A stretch of 64,000 nt of DNA from Centrapalus pauciflorus (Eukaryota; Streptophyta; Magnoliopsida; Asterales; Asteraceae), in NCBI GenBank assembly GCA_020465985.1, contig JAANYP010006671.1, positions 62,001-126,000 of the forward strand. Direction: 5' to 3'. The notes beneath the pieces are model-generated. The model was not told the origin of the DNA, did not search any database, and was given only the letters and a program-made list of their open reading frames with translations. Shown here piece by piece: positions 49,170-61,431 of the stretch; position 1 is the first letter of the stretch; every line of letters starts with the position of its first letter. The translations under genes were made by a program, and so were the position numbers.

Positions 49170-50970
49170 TATAACACCTTGCTTTTAATTGCATTTTTAT
49201 TTTTAGTAATTTTGAGCAATTTGCGTAAAATGATGTAATTTCGAGATTTGGTATAAATAGGGGCTGAGAGCTCATTTTCTCATTTCTTGCAAGCCAAATT
49301 CCCTTCCAGAGCTTCTCTCTCTAGAACCCGAAACTTCTCTCTAACTTTTCTCCCAAACCGACCGGCCAAATCTCGAGTTCTATACGTCATCAGAAAGATC
49401 TCGAAGAGTACTACACGGATTAGCTATTGCATGTGCAATTTCATACGGTTTTGAGGTAAGAATCGCCCTTTTCGTTTTCTGCATTTTTCGGTTTTGAAGT
49501 AAAATTTGAGTTTATCATTCTTAGGCGATTTAAAGCTAATTTCGTATGAGTTTTAGCTAGAATATGATAGATTATGTATAATATAATCAAACCGAGGCTT
49601 ATTACTTAGCTTATTTGTGATTATTAGGCTTGAAAATGCATGTTTAAAGCTGTAACTTATGAACAAACTCGAGTATGCATAGAACAAATTCGAAATGCCA
49701 AGAACAAGCTCGAATAGAGCTAAATTCGAGATATCGGTTCGAATTTAGCTTCAGATTCGAATAAGGTTCGAATCTAACCCCCCCCCCCCCTATTCGAGTT
49801 TGTCTTCGAGTTTGACTCCATGTGTTCGAATTTGTTCATTAAATTCGAAACCTTCCCCCTAAATTCGAATTTAATTGATAAAATTCACGGACAACGCATA
49901 AATTAGCATAATAAATAGCAAAATATTTAGCTAGAAGTTATGGCTTATAGATGTTGGAATATTGAGCTAGGAGTATTACTTTAGCACATGTTCAGTAATA
50001 TTAAACTTCAGATATTATGCATAAGCTGTTTAGCCCAGTTGCGAGTCAAAGCCAGTGCCAGAATATATTAAAGTCTAGATAAGCAAGTGCAAGCATTATA
50101 AAGCAATATAAAGCGTAAATAAGCCCGAGCAAGCATTTCAGAGTATTTCAAAGCATTTTCAGTACAGTGAGTAACAGTTATTCTTGTTTACATGTTTTAT
50201 ATGAAATTGAGACATAAATTGCTTCTATATGACTTCTTTGGAATTCAATAGACTTTTGTGAGTGAAGGCGAACACTGTGGTACAGGTGATGTCCAGCTTA
50301 GCCGGATCTTACATTTGATCTATTAATATGCATATTTATCTGCTATCTGTTTATTGTTCTGCATACTATACAGCAAGCTTTGTTTTAGCGTTTCTTTGTG
50401 CATATCATAAGCATTATATTTAGCAAGCAAGCAATTCTGATGCTCACCACTATCCCTAAGCATTATGCGGGTAGCTAGCCCCGCATCACAGATTGATCAT
50501 CTGTCAGCGGTAAACCCCTAGTGGTGGCATCTCCTTTCTGCGTGAAATGTCTCAATTGTGCAAGCATTCTTTCTGGGTATTAAGCAAGCAAGCAAGCATA
50601 ACAGCCTTTATAGGCACTTTCGCCTCATATTTTACATGCATTCATGAATATCTGTTTACTCACTAAGCATTAGCTTACAGTTGCTACTCACAATTTTTAC
50701 AGGAAAAGGTAAAGAACAAGCTGGACCTTCTGCTTAGGTCTATTTTCTGATCAACCCAGAGGACTTAGCTCACTTTCAGCTTGTGGTATAGCTTTATGAT
50801 GCCTTGGGTTCTGGGTAGCTGCTTTTATTTAAATTGTGATGTTTTTAGCAACTTAGTACTGTAACCTCGTAGCACGTGTAGTGCAAGACTTATTGTAATA
50901 TTTTATTTAGCTTTATGCAAGTATTATTATTCCTGGGATAAGCAAGCGTGATTAAAGCAAGGATGTGACA
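49170..50970 (+). repeat. 3' LTR of element H
   Basis: 1801 bp; a poly-C run near 49780 is longer than in the 5' LTR. All LTR signals (TATA, donor, CpG cluster) are conserved. Confidence 0.92.
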
Positions 50971-51700
50971 GCGGTCATCCATCGCAGTCTCGATGGCCCC
51001 ACGATATTCATCCTATCGCGACCGAGTTCGTCTGAGCGCAACCAAATTCATCTGTGCGCGGCCGAGCTCATCTGGCCCGCGGCCCTATCTCGGTCGCATT
51101 CCCACTACCAGCGACAAATCTGCACCGCCTCACCCTGATCGCAGTCGCGACCAGAGGAGCGCGGTTGCGATGCGGCGATGAACAGAACAGTAAGGTCTCT
51201 GTTTTTAGTTAGCCATGGGGTTTTAATCCCCACCTTCGACTTTTACGTAACCCAGGGGTCTATCATCCATCAACTATAATAACTACATCATACAACAATT
51301 CAATTCATTTACCAACAAATAACTAACCTTGTTAGCTTTAATTTGAAGATTGAAGTTGAAGACAACTCATAAAAATGGAACCTTGCCTCAATTACTAAAT
51401 TTACACATATATATACGTTCTGGGTATCGAACCCAATTAAAACGGATATAATACCCACTATTCACTAATTTAACACCCGTTAACTCAATTATTCCAAAAT
51501 TATTAATTCGGGTTTAGAATGTTATTTAACTCATTAAAACAACCTCAATTCCACAATTAATACTAATTCAATTATTATCTCAACTCATTAGAATTTACAC
51601 GTAATAGCAATCTACTTTACCAAATCACGTGTAGTTGACCACTTAAACTCCACCAACTTATCAGATTCCATGTATCTGCTACTGGTTTCCGGATGTTACA

Positions 51701-51930
51701 CCGAATATTTGAAATTTCGGATAGTTTAGGATCGTATTTTTATATTTTTAGTTCTGATGCTCGGATTCAGATTTTTATGAACACCTCTACTTGTGACTAC
51801 CCCTCGGCCTAGCTCGGTCTTGCTATAATGAAGAACTTAAGATGATAGTGAAAGAAATGAAGTAAAGTGAAATCACAACAACTCAATTTGGTTCTCCATT
51901 GCTTCTTTCCTGTTCCAGCGACGCAAAAGG
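51701..51930. other. Spacer between I and J, no gene seen
   Basis: TTCGGAT-type words followed by unremarkable AT-rich DNA up to the J target site AAAGG. Confidence 0.5.
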
Positions 51931-53511
51931 TGTAACACCCTCAGACTAACCTCAAATGTCACGTAAATAACACATCATACGTGACATAATATAATAATCT
52001 CTACACTATTCCCAAAGCACAAACGTGGAAACCCAAAAATTTAAAAACATTATTTTACATAAGAGAGTCACGGATATCCCTGAATATATCGCAACTATCC
52101 GAAGTACATATATACAAACAGTCCACTAAATATAACTACCTCTACACGGGTAGCTAACAACTCCTCAAGTAGAGACAACATCAAACCTACTTTGGTCCAG
52201 CAGGCCTACTAACGCTCCGGTCACCTGAGACACACACAACAACACACACAAGTCAGCTAAAGCTGGTGAGAATGCAAAGGTTAGCGTACGATTATAAAAC
52301 TCAATAAATAAATAAACTCGATAATAAAATGTTCAGCGTTCTCTACTGAACAAGTATATGAGATCCCACAAAGTAGCTCAGATAGGCACTCAGTTCGTGT
52401 GGATGAATCCACGTACCCAAACCCCTAGACCGCACAAATCAGTCGTCAGGACATAAAAGGGAATCGGGAGCGACCCAACCCCTGCCCAGCCGTACGGTTT
52501 AGGAATCTTGAAAGCTCAAGTGTCTAATCTCATATCGTAGAACATAGTTCTCAAATAAACACCATAATACAAGCATGATAGTATCTCGATAAAAAGCTCG
52601 TAAGAAGACTCGTAATATCTCATAAAAAGTTCAGTAAAAGATCATGCAAGTATTAATAAATAATCGTACAAGTATCTCAGAAAAACATGCAAACTCACCT
52701 GCCCTGAAGACACATTACTAAGTCTCGGTTCCCTGCCCTTTACCTATCCTATCTACGCGAGACCCTGAAAACACAACATCACAACTCAATATTACAATCT
52801 CGACCCAACAACTCTATACACAATTCCCAACAGCTCACGAGACCCTAAAGACCCACACATGACTCACAGAACCCAAAAACCCAACCTGAAACCCTAGCCG
52901 CATCGCGGCCGCACTGACCATTGCGGTTGCGGTCGCGCTGACCATCTTGGTCGCAGCCGCGCTCAAGCTAAACCGCCTGCGATCACTCAAGAACATCGCG
53001 GCCCGCAATCAGGGGATCGCGGCCGCGCTCGCTGTCGAACAGCAGCATACATGCTCTGTTTTTCTCAGCCAGGGAATCAAATCGCCCAAACCCATTTCAG
53101 ATCAATATAACCCAATTAATAAGCCTCGAATTTAATCAGAAACATACACAATCTCAATTCACTCAATTATTCACAATTAACAGAAATTATTCCACAAATT
53201 TGGAGCCTAACTTACTTGAATTTGAGGGAGGATACTTGATGAAGAAATCAGAAACTTAGCCTTAATTCCCAGCTCAATCCTTTGCTCCTGATGTTTGAAT
53301 TCATAATACACACACACTCACACTTTAGGCACTGGCTTTAGAATGAATTAGAGAAACAAAGAAGCAAGTAATATATATGTTTTGGGTAAAACCCGGTCCG
53401 TCACCCAATATCCGATCCCAATACCCCAAAACACAATTTTATGGGTCCCAAATTAAACAATTAATCCAATGAAATAATTCCACGTACCTATCCCAAAAAC
53501 GGGACGTTACA
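51931..53511 (-). repeat. 3' LTR of element J
   Basis: 1581 bp. GC-rich cluster of GCGGCCGC / GGTCGCG words at 52895-53035. Donor-like CAA|GTAAGTTAG near 53217 on the minus strand. TATATATAT near 53370. Confidence 0.88.
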
Positions 53512-53547
53512 AGTCCTCCCTCCTTATGAAGATTCTATCCTCAGAAT

Positions 53548-54818
53548 CTAGCTCGAAGCAAAGAGGTGAGGATAACGGCTACGCATCTCTGACTCTGGCT
53601 CCCATGTGGCACTGGTACCCTTATGGTGCTTCCATTCCACCAATACTAATGCCACCTCTTTATTTTTTAGCTTCTTTACCTTCCGATCTATTACTACCTC
53701 AGGCTGCTTAGCATACTGAAGTCTATCATCGACCTCAATCTCTGACAAAGGCACTCGCTGATCATCACGGGCCAAGCACTTACGAATATGGCTGACATGG
53801 AAGGCATTATGGACTCCTGATAGCTCTGAAGGCAAATTCAGACGATAAGTCTGATCCCCGATCCTCTCAACAACCTCAAACAGCCCAATATAGCGTGGGA
53901 CCAGCTTACCCCGTCTTCGAAACCGGATAATCCCTTCCATGGTGAGACTTTAAGCATCACAGAGTCTCCGACCTGAAACTCTAACTCGGACATCCAGCGA
54001 TCCGCATAACTCTTCTAGCGACTCTGAGCTGTCCTAATCCGCTGCTGAATCATAGCGACCTTGTCGCTAGTCTCCTGGAGAACCTCTGGCCCGCTGATAG
54101 GACGCTCCCCAACCTCTCCCCAACACACTGGAGTCAAACACTTACGCCCATAAAGAGCCTCGAACGGAGGCAAGCCAATAGACGTGTGGTAGCTGTTATT
54201 GTACGCAAACTCAACAAGTGACAAATGTAGATCCCAGCTACCCCCAAAATCGATAACACAAGCTCGCAGCATATCCTCCAATGTCTGATTAGTCCGCTCT
54301 GTCTGACCCCCCGTTTGCGGATGATAGGCTGTACTCAGCTGAACTCGGGTGCCCAACTCTCTCTAAAAGCTCTGCCAGAATCGCGACACAAATCGACTAT
54401 CTCGGTCAGACGTGATAGATCTCGGAACTCCATGTCTCGCAACAATCTCACTGATGTAGAGGCGCGCCAACTGATCCATCGTAATAGTCCCACGAACGGC
54501 CAAGAAGTGAGCGCTCTTCGTAAGCCGGTCGACAATAACCCAGATCATATCAATCCCACGAACAGTCCGCGGGAGTCTCACTATGAAGTCCATGGTGATA
54601 TCATACCACTTCCACTCTGGAATCTCTAGCGGTTGAAGTCTGCCATGCGGCTTCTGATTCTCGCTCTTAACCCTCAGACACATCATACACGCCTCCACAT
54701 ACTTCCCCACATCCCTCTTCATCCCTGGCCACCAGTAATGAACTCGCAGATATCGGTACATCTTCGTGCTGCCCGGATGGATCAACAATCTAGACTTATG
54801 GGAATCATCTAGAATCAA
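53548..54818 (-). pseudogene. Integrase and C-terminal region of element J
   Basis: Minus-strand integrase from the zinc-binding segment (HPGSTKMYRYLRVHYWWPG, CMMCLRVKSENQ) through MIWVIVDRLTKSAHF, SITSDRDSRFVSRFWQSF and GGQTERTNQT. TAG stops lie near 54816, 54360 and 54012, and a 1-nt frameshift near 53940. The C-terminus ends ATWEPESEMRSRYPHLF near 53560, chromovirus-like. Confidence 0.85.
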
Positions 54819-55604
54819 CTACCGTAAACTGCCTAATCTGGGGACCCACACTCGACCTCGAAGGGTCATCAATCCTCGATCATCTCTACTCAGTAACTCC
54901 AACTGACCATCTAATCTCTCTTTCTGCACATTCTCGCCCCTCAGCCCCCCCTCCTGAGCTAACAGAAGACCATCAATCAGCGTCGATGAAACCTCTAACC
55001 GAGAAGCTCTGGACGTAACCGTCTGCTCATAGGATCTCCTTCTCAAAGCGTCCACCACTACGTTAGCTTTTCCCGGGTGGTACTTGATGTCATAATCATA
55101 ATCCTTCAGGAGCTCCATGCTGCGCCTCTGTCTCATGTTCAGCTCCTTCTGACTGAACATGTACTGCAAACTCTTATGGTCGGTGTACACTGTAAAATGT
55201 GTCCTGTAAAGATAATGCCGCCATATCTTCAAAGCAAAGACTATGGCATCCAACTCTAAATCATGCACCGGCCGACTCAATTCATAACTCCAAAGCTGTC
55301 TCAAGGCGTAAGCAATCACCTTGCCTCTCTGCATCAGTACACACCCTAACCCGGTAAAAGAAGCATCACAATACACAGCAAAATCCTTAGAACCCTCTGG
55401 CAACGCTAGAATCGGGGCTCTACACAACCGATTCTTCAACTCTAGGAAAGCACTCTCCTGCTCCTCGGTCCACACGAATGGCACTGACTGCCTAGTCAAC
55501 ATCGTCAATGGCACTGCAATCCGCGAGAAATTCTCGATAAACCGCCGATAATACCCAGCCAAACCCAAGAAGCTGCGAACCTCGGACACAGATGTGGGCT
55601 GGCC
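54819..55604 (-). pseudogene. RNase H of element J
   Basis: SFLGLAGYYRRFIENF through YCDASFTGLG, SYEL and QRRSMELLKDYD, with a DALRRRSY end where DALSRRS is usual. Bounded by TAG codons at 55605 and about 54816. Confidence 0.85.
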
Positions 55605-57029
55605 CTAACTCATAATAGCCTCAATCTTCGCGGGATCTACCTTAACGCCCTCGCTCGTCACCACGTGTCCTAAGAACTGCACCTCTTGAAGCCAAAACTC
55701 GCACTTCGAAAACTTGGCATATAGCCTCTCTCTCTGCAGGGTACTCAGAACCTCTCTCAGATACTGGCTATGCTCCTCGCTACTCCTCGAGTAGATCAGA
55801 ATATCATCAATGAACACAATCACGAATCGATCGAGCATCGGCCTGCATACCCTATTTATCAGGTCCATAAACGCTGCTGGGGCATTAGTCAGCCCAAACG
55901 GCATGACTAAAAACTCATAATGACCATATGTGGTCCTAAACGCAGTCTTAGGCACGTCCTCGTCTCTAACCCGCAACTGATGATACCCAGAACGCAAGTC
56001 GATCTTCGAGAAATAGCTCGCCCCCTGAAGCTGATCAAAGAGATCATCAATCCTCGGCAAGGGATAACGGTTCTTCACTGTTACCCTATTAAGCTCTCTA
56101 TAATCTATACACACGCGCATCGTCCCGTCTTTCTTCTTCAGAAATAACACAGGGGCTCCCCACGGAGAAGAACTGAGGCGAATGAACCCACGATCTAAAA
56201 GATCCTGAAGCTGCGTCATCATCTCGCGCATCTCGGTAGGAGCTAACCAATACGGCGTACGCGCAATAGGAACGGCCCCGGGAACTTGGTAGATCCTGAA
56301 CTCAACCTGCCGGTCAGGCGGCAGACCCGGCAACTCGTCTGGAAACACGTCAGGGAAATCTCTAACTATAGGCACATCACTGACCTCCCTCTTCTCCTTC
56401 TTCACATCTACCACATAGGGTAAATAGGTGGCACACCACTTCGCCACATACCTCTGCGCATGCGCCATCGACACTATACTCATCTCCCCTCTGCGTCTCT
56501 CGTCATACAATATCGCTGACTCTGACTTGGAAATAGGGATACGAATCATCTTCTTGGAACAGAAGATATCCGCCTGACACGCTGTCAGCCAATCCATGCC
56601 TACAATGGCATCGAAACTGCTAATCTCCATAAGCATCAAGTCTATGGAAAATCGGTGACCGTCTATCTCTAACGTACAATCTCTATAGATACAGCTTACT
56701 AACACAGTACTACCATCAACACGCTCAACAATAACAGGCACAGATAACTCACATGAAGGCATAGAAAAATAATCACAGAAGGAGGCAGATACATATGAGC
56801 GATCAGATCTCAAATCAAATAGAATAAAGGCACGTAGTCCATTAAGGATGAACGTACCAGATACAACATCAGGCGACTCACGCACCTCCTCAACAGTAGC
56901 CTGAAAGACCCTGCCACGAGCCCTCGGTGCTTCCCCTCCCCGAGGTGCTGACGATGACCCCGACGACCCAGCTCCACTCGAACTCGATCCTGGAAATCCC
57001 GCTCCGGGATTCGGGCAATCCCGAGACAT
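55605..57029 (-). pseudogene. Protease and reverse transcriptase of element J
   Basis: A 474-codon open frame. The protease active-site region reads FDLRSDRS instead of FDSG-SDRS, so the catalytic D-S-G triad is lost. VGMDWL is kept. RT has DYRELN, SKIDLRSGYHQ, MPFGLTNAP and FIDD near 55810, then FWLQEVQFLGHV contiguous, so there is no 90-bp insertion. Confidence 0.88.
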
Positions 57030-58228
57030 ATGGTCTGGCTTCCCACATCGAAAGCACAGGGACTCCTAAGAAGTACATGCAGCAGCAGTGTGACCAAACT
57101 GGCCACAGCGAAAGCAACGAAGATGCTCCGGGGCACACGGCCCTGCATGGCGGTGGTGGCACCGCTGACAGTCTCTCTCCCCAGAAACCGAACTGTCCAC
57201 TCTGCTCCTCGAATCTCTGGATCCTCTACCAACACTCCCCTGGCTCTGACTCTGTCTCTGGCCCTGACCCTGCTGTCTCTGTCCATGTTGCCTCTGACCA
57301 CCCCGACCCTGTGCCTGACTCTGACCAGCCCCCGACTGTCTATCGTCCCGGCCCTGATCCTGCCGAGCCCTGAACTTTTTCTCTGCTGCTCGGAATACCC
57401 ACCCTGATGGCTCTCTCTATAAAACCTCGAAGTCGCCGAACTCTGACCCTGTCTCGACGGCTCAATGCGCTGTCTCTGGGCAGCCGGCTGCTCCCGCTGT
57501 CTCTCAACCTCCCGTTCTCGACGGCGGGCATACTCCATGGCTGAAGAAAATGTGGGGTCACGCAGCATCCCCACAAACTCTCTAATGTCCGGCTTCAATC
57601 CCTCAATGAACATGTTGACTTTTTGGTCCTCGGTTGCCACCTGATGCGGCGAAAACTGTGCTCTATCATTAAAGATATCAATATACTCCTGAACAGATCT
57701 GGATCCCTGCTGCAGATGGATAAACTCCCGCTCCAGCTCTCTCCTCATATCCAGCGGACAATACTGCAGCTCAAACTCTGTCCTAAACTCCTCCCAAGAC
57801 ATCAAGTAGGTCTCATCGACTCCCTGAGCACTGACAACTGAACTTCACCATCTCAATGCTCCTCCCTTCAGAAGGTAGGAGGCATAACTCACTCTATCTG
57901 CTCGATCCACATGGGCTATACGAAACGCAGCCTCGACCTCTCGTAGCCAATCAAGTGCCTTCGAGGCACCAACTCCCCTGAAGAACTCTGAAGGACGACC
58001 CGTCATAAAGTCCTTAAAGGACCCTCGCGACGGCTAGCTAGAAGAAGCACCAGCCCCAGAACTCTGGCCTCCCTCAGGCGGAGGCACCGCTCCCCGAACC
58101 CTACCCGCACCCTGAACCGGAAAGCGCTCATCTAAGATCTGGCCTTTCACAGCATATAAGTCAGACCTACGCACTGGCTCATCATCCCTATGGTCATCCC
58201 CCTGAGGCCCGCTGCCCTGACGGTCCAT
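56900..58228 (-). pseudogene. gag and zinc knuckles of element J
   Basis: ATG at 58228, six nt after an acceptor GTGCAG. In-frame TAG at 58034-58036, gag core (ALRWWSS, QYCP) at about 57880-57560, frameshift near 57390, then a Gln/Arg/Gly linker. Zinc knuckles are CQRCHHRHAGPC (short), CFRCGQFGHTAAAC and CFRCGKPDHMSRDC, with a TAG at about 57067 between the last two. Confidence 0.82.
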
Positions 58229-58234
58229 AATAAC

Positions 58235-59662
58235 CTGCACAATAAAATAATAACACAAATTAACTCTACAAGACTCTACGCACTACTCGTTTATCACCTA
58301 ATACTCTACGTCGGATTACAATCCAAGGATCTAGACTCCGTGGTTTAAGCTTAAGCATCCACTAGATACTTAATCTCTTAAACCTAGGATCTGATACCAA
58401 GCTTGTAACACCCTCGAACTAACCTCAAATGCAACGTAAATAACACATCATACGTGACATAATATAATAATCCCTACACTATTCCCAAAGCACATACGTG
58501 GAAACTCAATAATTTTAAAACATTATTTTACATAAGAGAGTCACGGATATCCCTGAATATATCGCAACTATCCGAAGTACATATATACAAACAGTCCACA
58601 AAATATAACTACCTCTACACGGGTAGCTAACAACTCCTCAAGTAGAGACAACAGCAAACCTACTTCGGTCCAGCAGGCCTACTAACGCTCCGGTCACCTG
58701 AGACACACACAACAAGACAACAGGTCAGCTAAAGCTGGTGAGAATGCAAGGGTTAGCGTACGATTATAAAACTCAATAAATAAATAAACTCGATAATAAA
58801 ATGTTCAGCGTTCTCTACTGTATATGAGATCCCACAAAGTAGCTCAGATAGGCACTCAGCTCGTGTGGATGAATCCACGTACCCAAATCCCTAGACCGCA
58901 CAAAGCAGTCTTCAGGACTTAAAAGGGAATCGGGAGCGACCCAACCCCTGCCCAGCCGTACGGTTTAGCAATCTCGAAAGCTCAAGTGTCTCAAATCTCA
59001 TATCGTAGAACACAGTTCTCAAATAAACACAATAATACAAGCATGATAATATCTCGATAAAATGCTGCGTAAGAAGACTCGTAATATCTCATAAAAAGCT
59101 CAGTAAAAGATCATGCAAGTATTAATAAATAATCGTACAAGTATCTCAGAAAAACATGCAAACTCACCTGCCCTGAAGACACACTACTAAGTCTCGGTTC
59201 CCTGTCCTTTTTCTATCCTATCAACGCGAGACCCTGAAAACACAACATCACAACTCAATATCACAATCTCGACCCAACAACTCTATACACAATTCCCAAC
59301 AGCTCACGAGACCCCAAAGACCCGAACACATGACTCACAGAACCCAAAAACCCAACCTGAAACCCCAGCCGCAACGCGGCCGCACAGACCATCGTGGTCG
59401 CGGCCGCGCTCTAGCTAAACCGCCTGCGATCACACAAGAACATCGCGGCCTGCGATCAGGGGATCACGGCCATGCTCGCCGTCGAACACAAGCAGACATG
59501 CTCTGTTTTTCACAGCCAGGGAATCAAATCCCCCAAACCCATTTCAGATCAATATAACCCAATTAATAAGCCTCGAATTTAATCAGAAACATACACAAAC
59601 TCAATTCACTCAATTATTCACAATTAACAGAAATTATTCCACAAATTTGGAGCCTAACTTAC
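58235..59662 (-). other. Predicted leader intron of element J
   Basis: Donor CTA|GTAAGTTAG with first base at 59662; acceptor TTTTATTGTGCAG ending at 58235. The 1428-nt intron contains the GC-rich motif cluster (59370-59490) and the primer-binding site (58387-58399). The predicted first exon has no ATG. Confidence 0.6.
58387..58399 (-). other. Primer-binding site of element J
   Basis: On the minus strand TGGTATCAGATCC, tRNA-Met type, four bases from the LTR. Confidence 0.8.
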
Positions 59663-59961
59663 TAGAATTTGAGGGAGGATACTTGATGAAGAAATCAGAA
59701 ACTTAGCCTTAATTCCCAGCTCAATCCTTTGCTCCTGATGTTTGAATTCAGAGTACACACACACTCACACTTTAGGCACTGGCTTTAGAATGAATTAGAG
59801 AAACAAAGAAGCAATCTATATATATGTTTTTGGTAAAACCCGGTCCGTCACCCAATATCCAATCCCAATACCCCAAAACACAATTTTATATCGCTGGGTC
59901 CCAAGTTAAACAATTAATCCAATGAAATTCCACGTACCTATCCCAAAAACGAGATGTTACA
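58404..59961 (-). repeat. 5' LTR of element J
   Basis: 1558 bp, closely matching the 3' LTR. On the minus strand it has TATATATAG near 59820 as a TATA candidate. Confidence 0.88.
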
Positions 59962-59966
59962 AAAGG

Positions 59967-60238
59967 CGTGGTAGTTATACGTTTACTTATTTTGCGGGTT
60001 AGATACTCAAATTTCAGATCTCGTTATCATATTCAAGTTTCATATCAATTTTTTTCTTTTTAATATCATGAGCTCATTTAGCAACAATCCACTAAATTCG
60101 TATCTCGGTGACACGTGTTACTTGGTTTCACCATGTGTTCAACCCATTGATCAAAATATTACTAGACCATCCCAATATAAATAAAATAATTAACCAATTA
60201 ATCAAATCCACGTACTATGTATAAAATGGGATGTTACA
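59967..60238. repeat. LTR remnant
   Basis: Ends ...TAAAATGGGATGTTACA, the same style of terminus as the gypsy LTRs here, but no partner or internal region is present. Confidence 0.4.
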
Positions 60239-60713
60239 AGTTTGGAAAAAAAATGTACATTTGATCATCCATAATGTGTGTGGCACTGACACCAGACTGA
60301 ACTGAAAATCTCGAATCCCGAAATCAAAGAAAATCAAAACCAAATCTCGTACCATATACACAAATTGATGTTGGTTTGATATCGGTATGGTTCAAGAAAA
60401 ATTACACATTTGCTCATCCCTAGTCCCAAGAGCTTTAAGTCTAAACTCATACTGAGTTCTCATATTTGGTCTTTTTCCTCCTTCTCATGCTTTCCATCGT
60501 CACAAAGTATATTTTCCGGACGGGTGCTGTTGATATTTTCCTTTGAAAATTATTTTAAAAAAATATTTATGTATATATGTGTGTGTGTTAAATTTATTAT
60601 TTATTTTATTAAGACTTTTTTTTAATTTTTATAATTAAATTTCTGTTAAAATATTAATCCATAAATTGTTTTTTAAAAAAAAGCATTTTAATTTCTGATT
60701 GATTCTTACCTAA
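60239..60713. other. AT-rich intergenic stretch, no gene seen
   Basis: Contains AAAATCTCGAATCCCGAAATC-like words similar to 40790-40860; no coding or RNA gene recognised. Confidence 0.45.
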
Positions 60714-61090
60714 GAGTGAAGGGTACGGGTATCTTTCCCATACCCACCTTTCTGTACACCTTAGCGTCACATCAGCTTTTCTCTCTCCACATTTTCCCAC
60801 ATTTCTCTATCTTTCTAAGTTGGAAATACCCATCTATCTATACATTTCCATCTTTCTTAATTTTTTTAAAATAAATTCATTTTAATTAACAAAACAATTA
60901 TTAAAACTAAAGTAATTAATTTCATAAATATTTTCGTGTGGCCGAATGAAAAATACGAAGCTGTACGAACGAAACAATAATTACGAAACTAAAATAAAAA
61001 AATACAAACATTTATGAAACTGAAATAAAAAAATACAAACATTTACGAAACTATAATAAGAAACAACAATAAAAATTAAAAAATTAAAAT

Positions 61091-61125
<35 letters not shown>

Positions 61126-61309
61126 TGTTTGAAAGCAAAAACAAAAAAAAAAAAAGAAAGAAGGGGGTGAAAGAAGCGGGGTCACGCGGGGAAGGGAAGC
61201 CGGGCAAGGCTGGTTTTGCGCGGGGCCGGCCACCGAGGTTGGTGTTCCCGGCGGCTCCTGCGTGATGTGGCAAGGTCGTTTGGGCGCGGCTAGACCATAC
61301 CGTTCACCC
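60714..61309. mobile_element. Candidate PIF/Harbinger-like MITE, imperfect ends
   Basis: Left end GAGTGAAGGGTACGG and right end CCGTTCACCC are imperfect inverted repeats, flanked by TAA at 60711-60713 and 61310-61312. AT-rich left part, (TG)n at 61101-61125, GC-rich right part (61170-61300). No coding. Confidence 0.45.
61101..61125. repeat. (TG)n microsatellite
   Basis: About 12 TG units following TATATATATA. Confidence 0.95.
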
Positions 61310-61431
61310 TAACGAGTCATACAATATTATACATTATTACAGTCTACTACTTGCTACAACTCATATAGACATTTTTCCATTTCAACCACACGGTATTTGT
61401 CTCTCTCAACACCATTCTCGATCTTTGCCGT

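Larger units (their letters stand above)
42398..50970 (+). mobile_element. Ty3/gypsy chromovirus H, youngest element
   Basis: Complete 8.57-kb plus-strand element with LTRs at 42398-44194 and 49170-50970, and perfect target duplication GCGGT at 42393-42397 and 50971-50975. LTRs begin TATAACACC (TA rather than TG) and end TGTGACA. By eye they differ at only about 16 substitutions plus small indels, under about 1%, implying a recent insertion. Domain order is gag-PR-RT-RH-IN-chromodomain-like. Confidence 0.92.
41089..51700 (-). mobile_element. Probable solo LTR I, split by H
   Basis: TGTAACACCC at 41089 and GGATGTTACA ending at 51700 bracket non-coding, LTR-like DNA interrupted by element H. 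Flanks are CCAGA and CCGAA, an imperfect target duplication. On the minus strand it has a GCGCGGCC-type cluster (51180-50976 and 42397-42340) and a donor-like AACAAG|GTTAGT at 51327, as in G and J LTRs. No internal region is present, hence solo. An alternative is two unrelated LTR fragments. Confidence 0.5.
51931..59961 (-). mobile_element. Ty3/gypsy element J, complete but decayed
   Basis: 8.03-kb minus-strand element with LTRs 51931-53511 and 58404-59961, both TGTAACACCCTC ... GTTACA. Perfect target duplication AAAGG at 51926-51930 and 59962-59966. Domain order on the minus strand is gag, PR, RT, RH, IN, C-terminus. Same family as G by integrase motifs. Confidence 0.9.

Noticed and set aside
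50993..53135. Small GC-rich open frames at 50993-51181 and 52947-53135
   Set aside because: They fall on the GC-rich motif clusters of LTRs I and J; no protein family, and the homologous LTR copies do not preserve the frame.
57030..57407. Two plus-strand frames rich in Ser/Pro/Leu
   Set aside because: They are antisense shadows of the low-complexity Gln/Arg/Gly linker in J gag.
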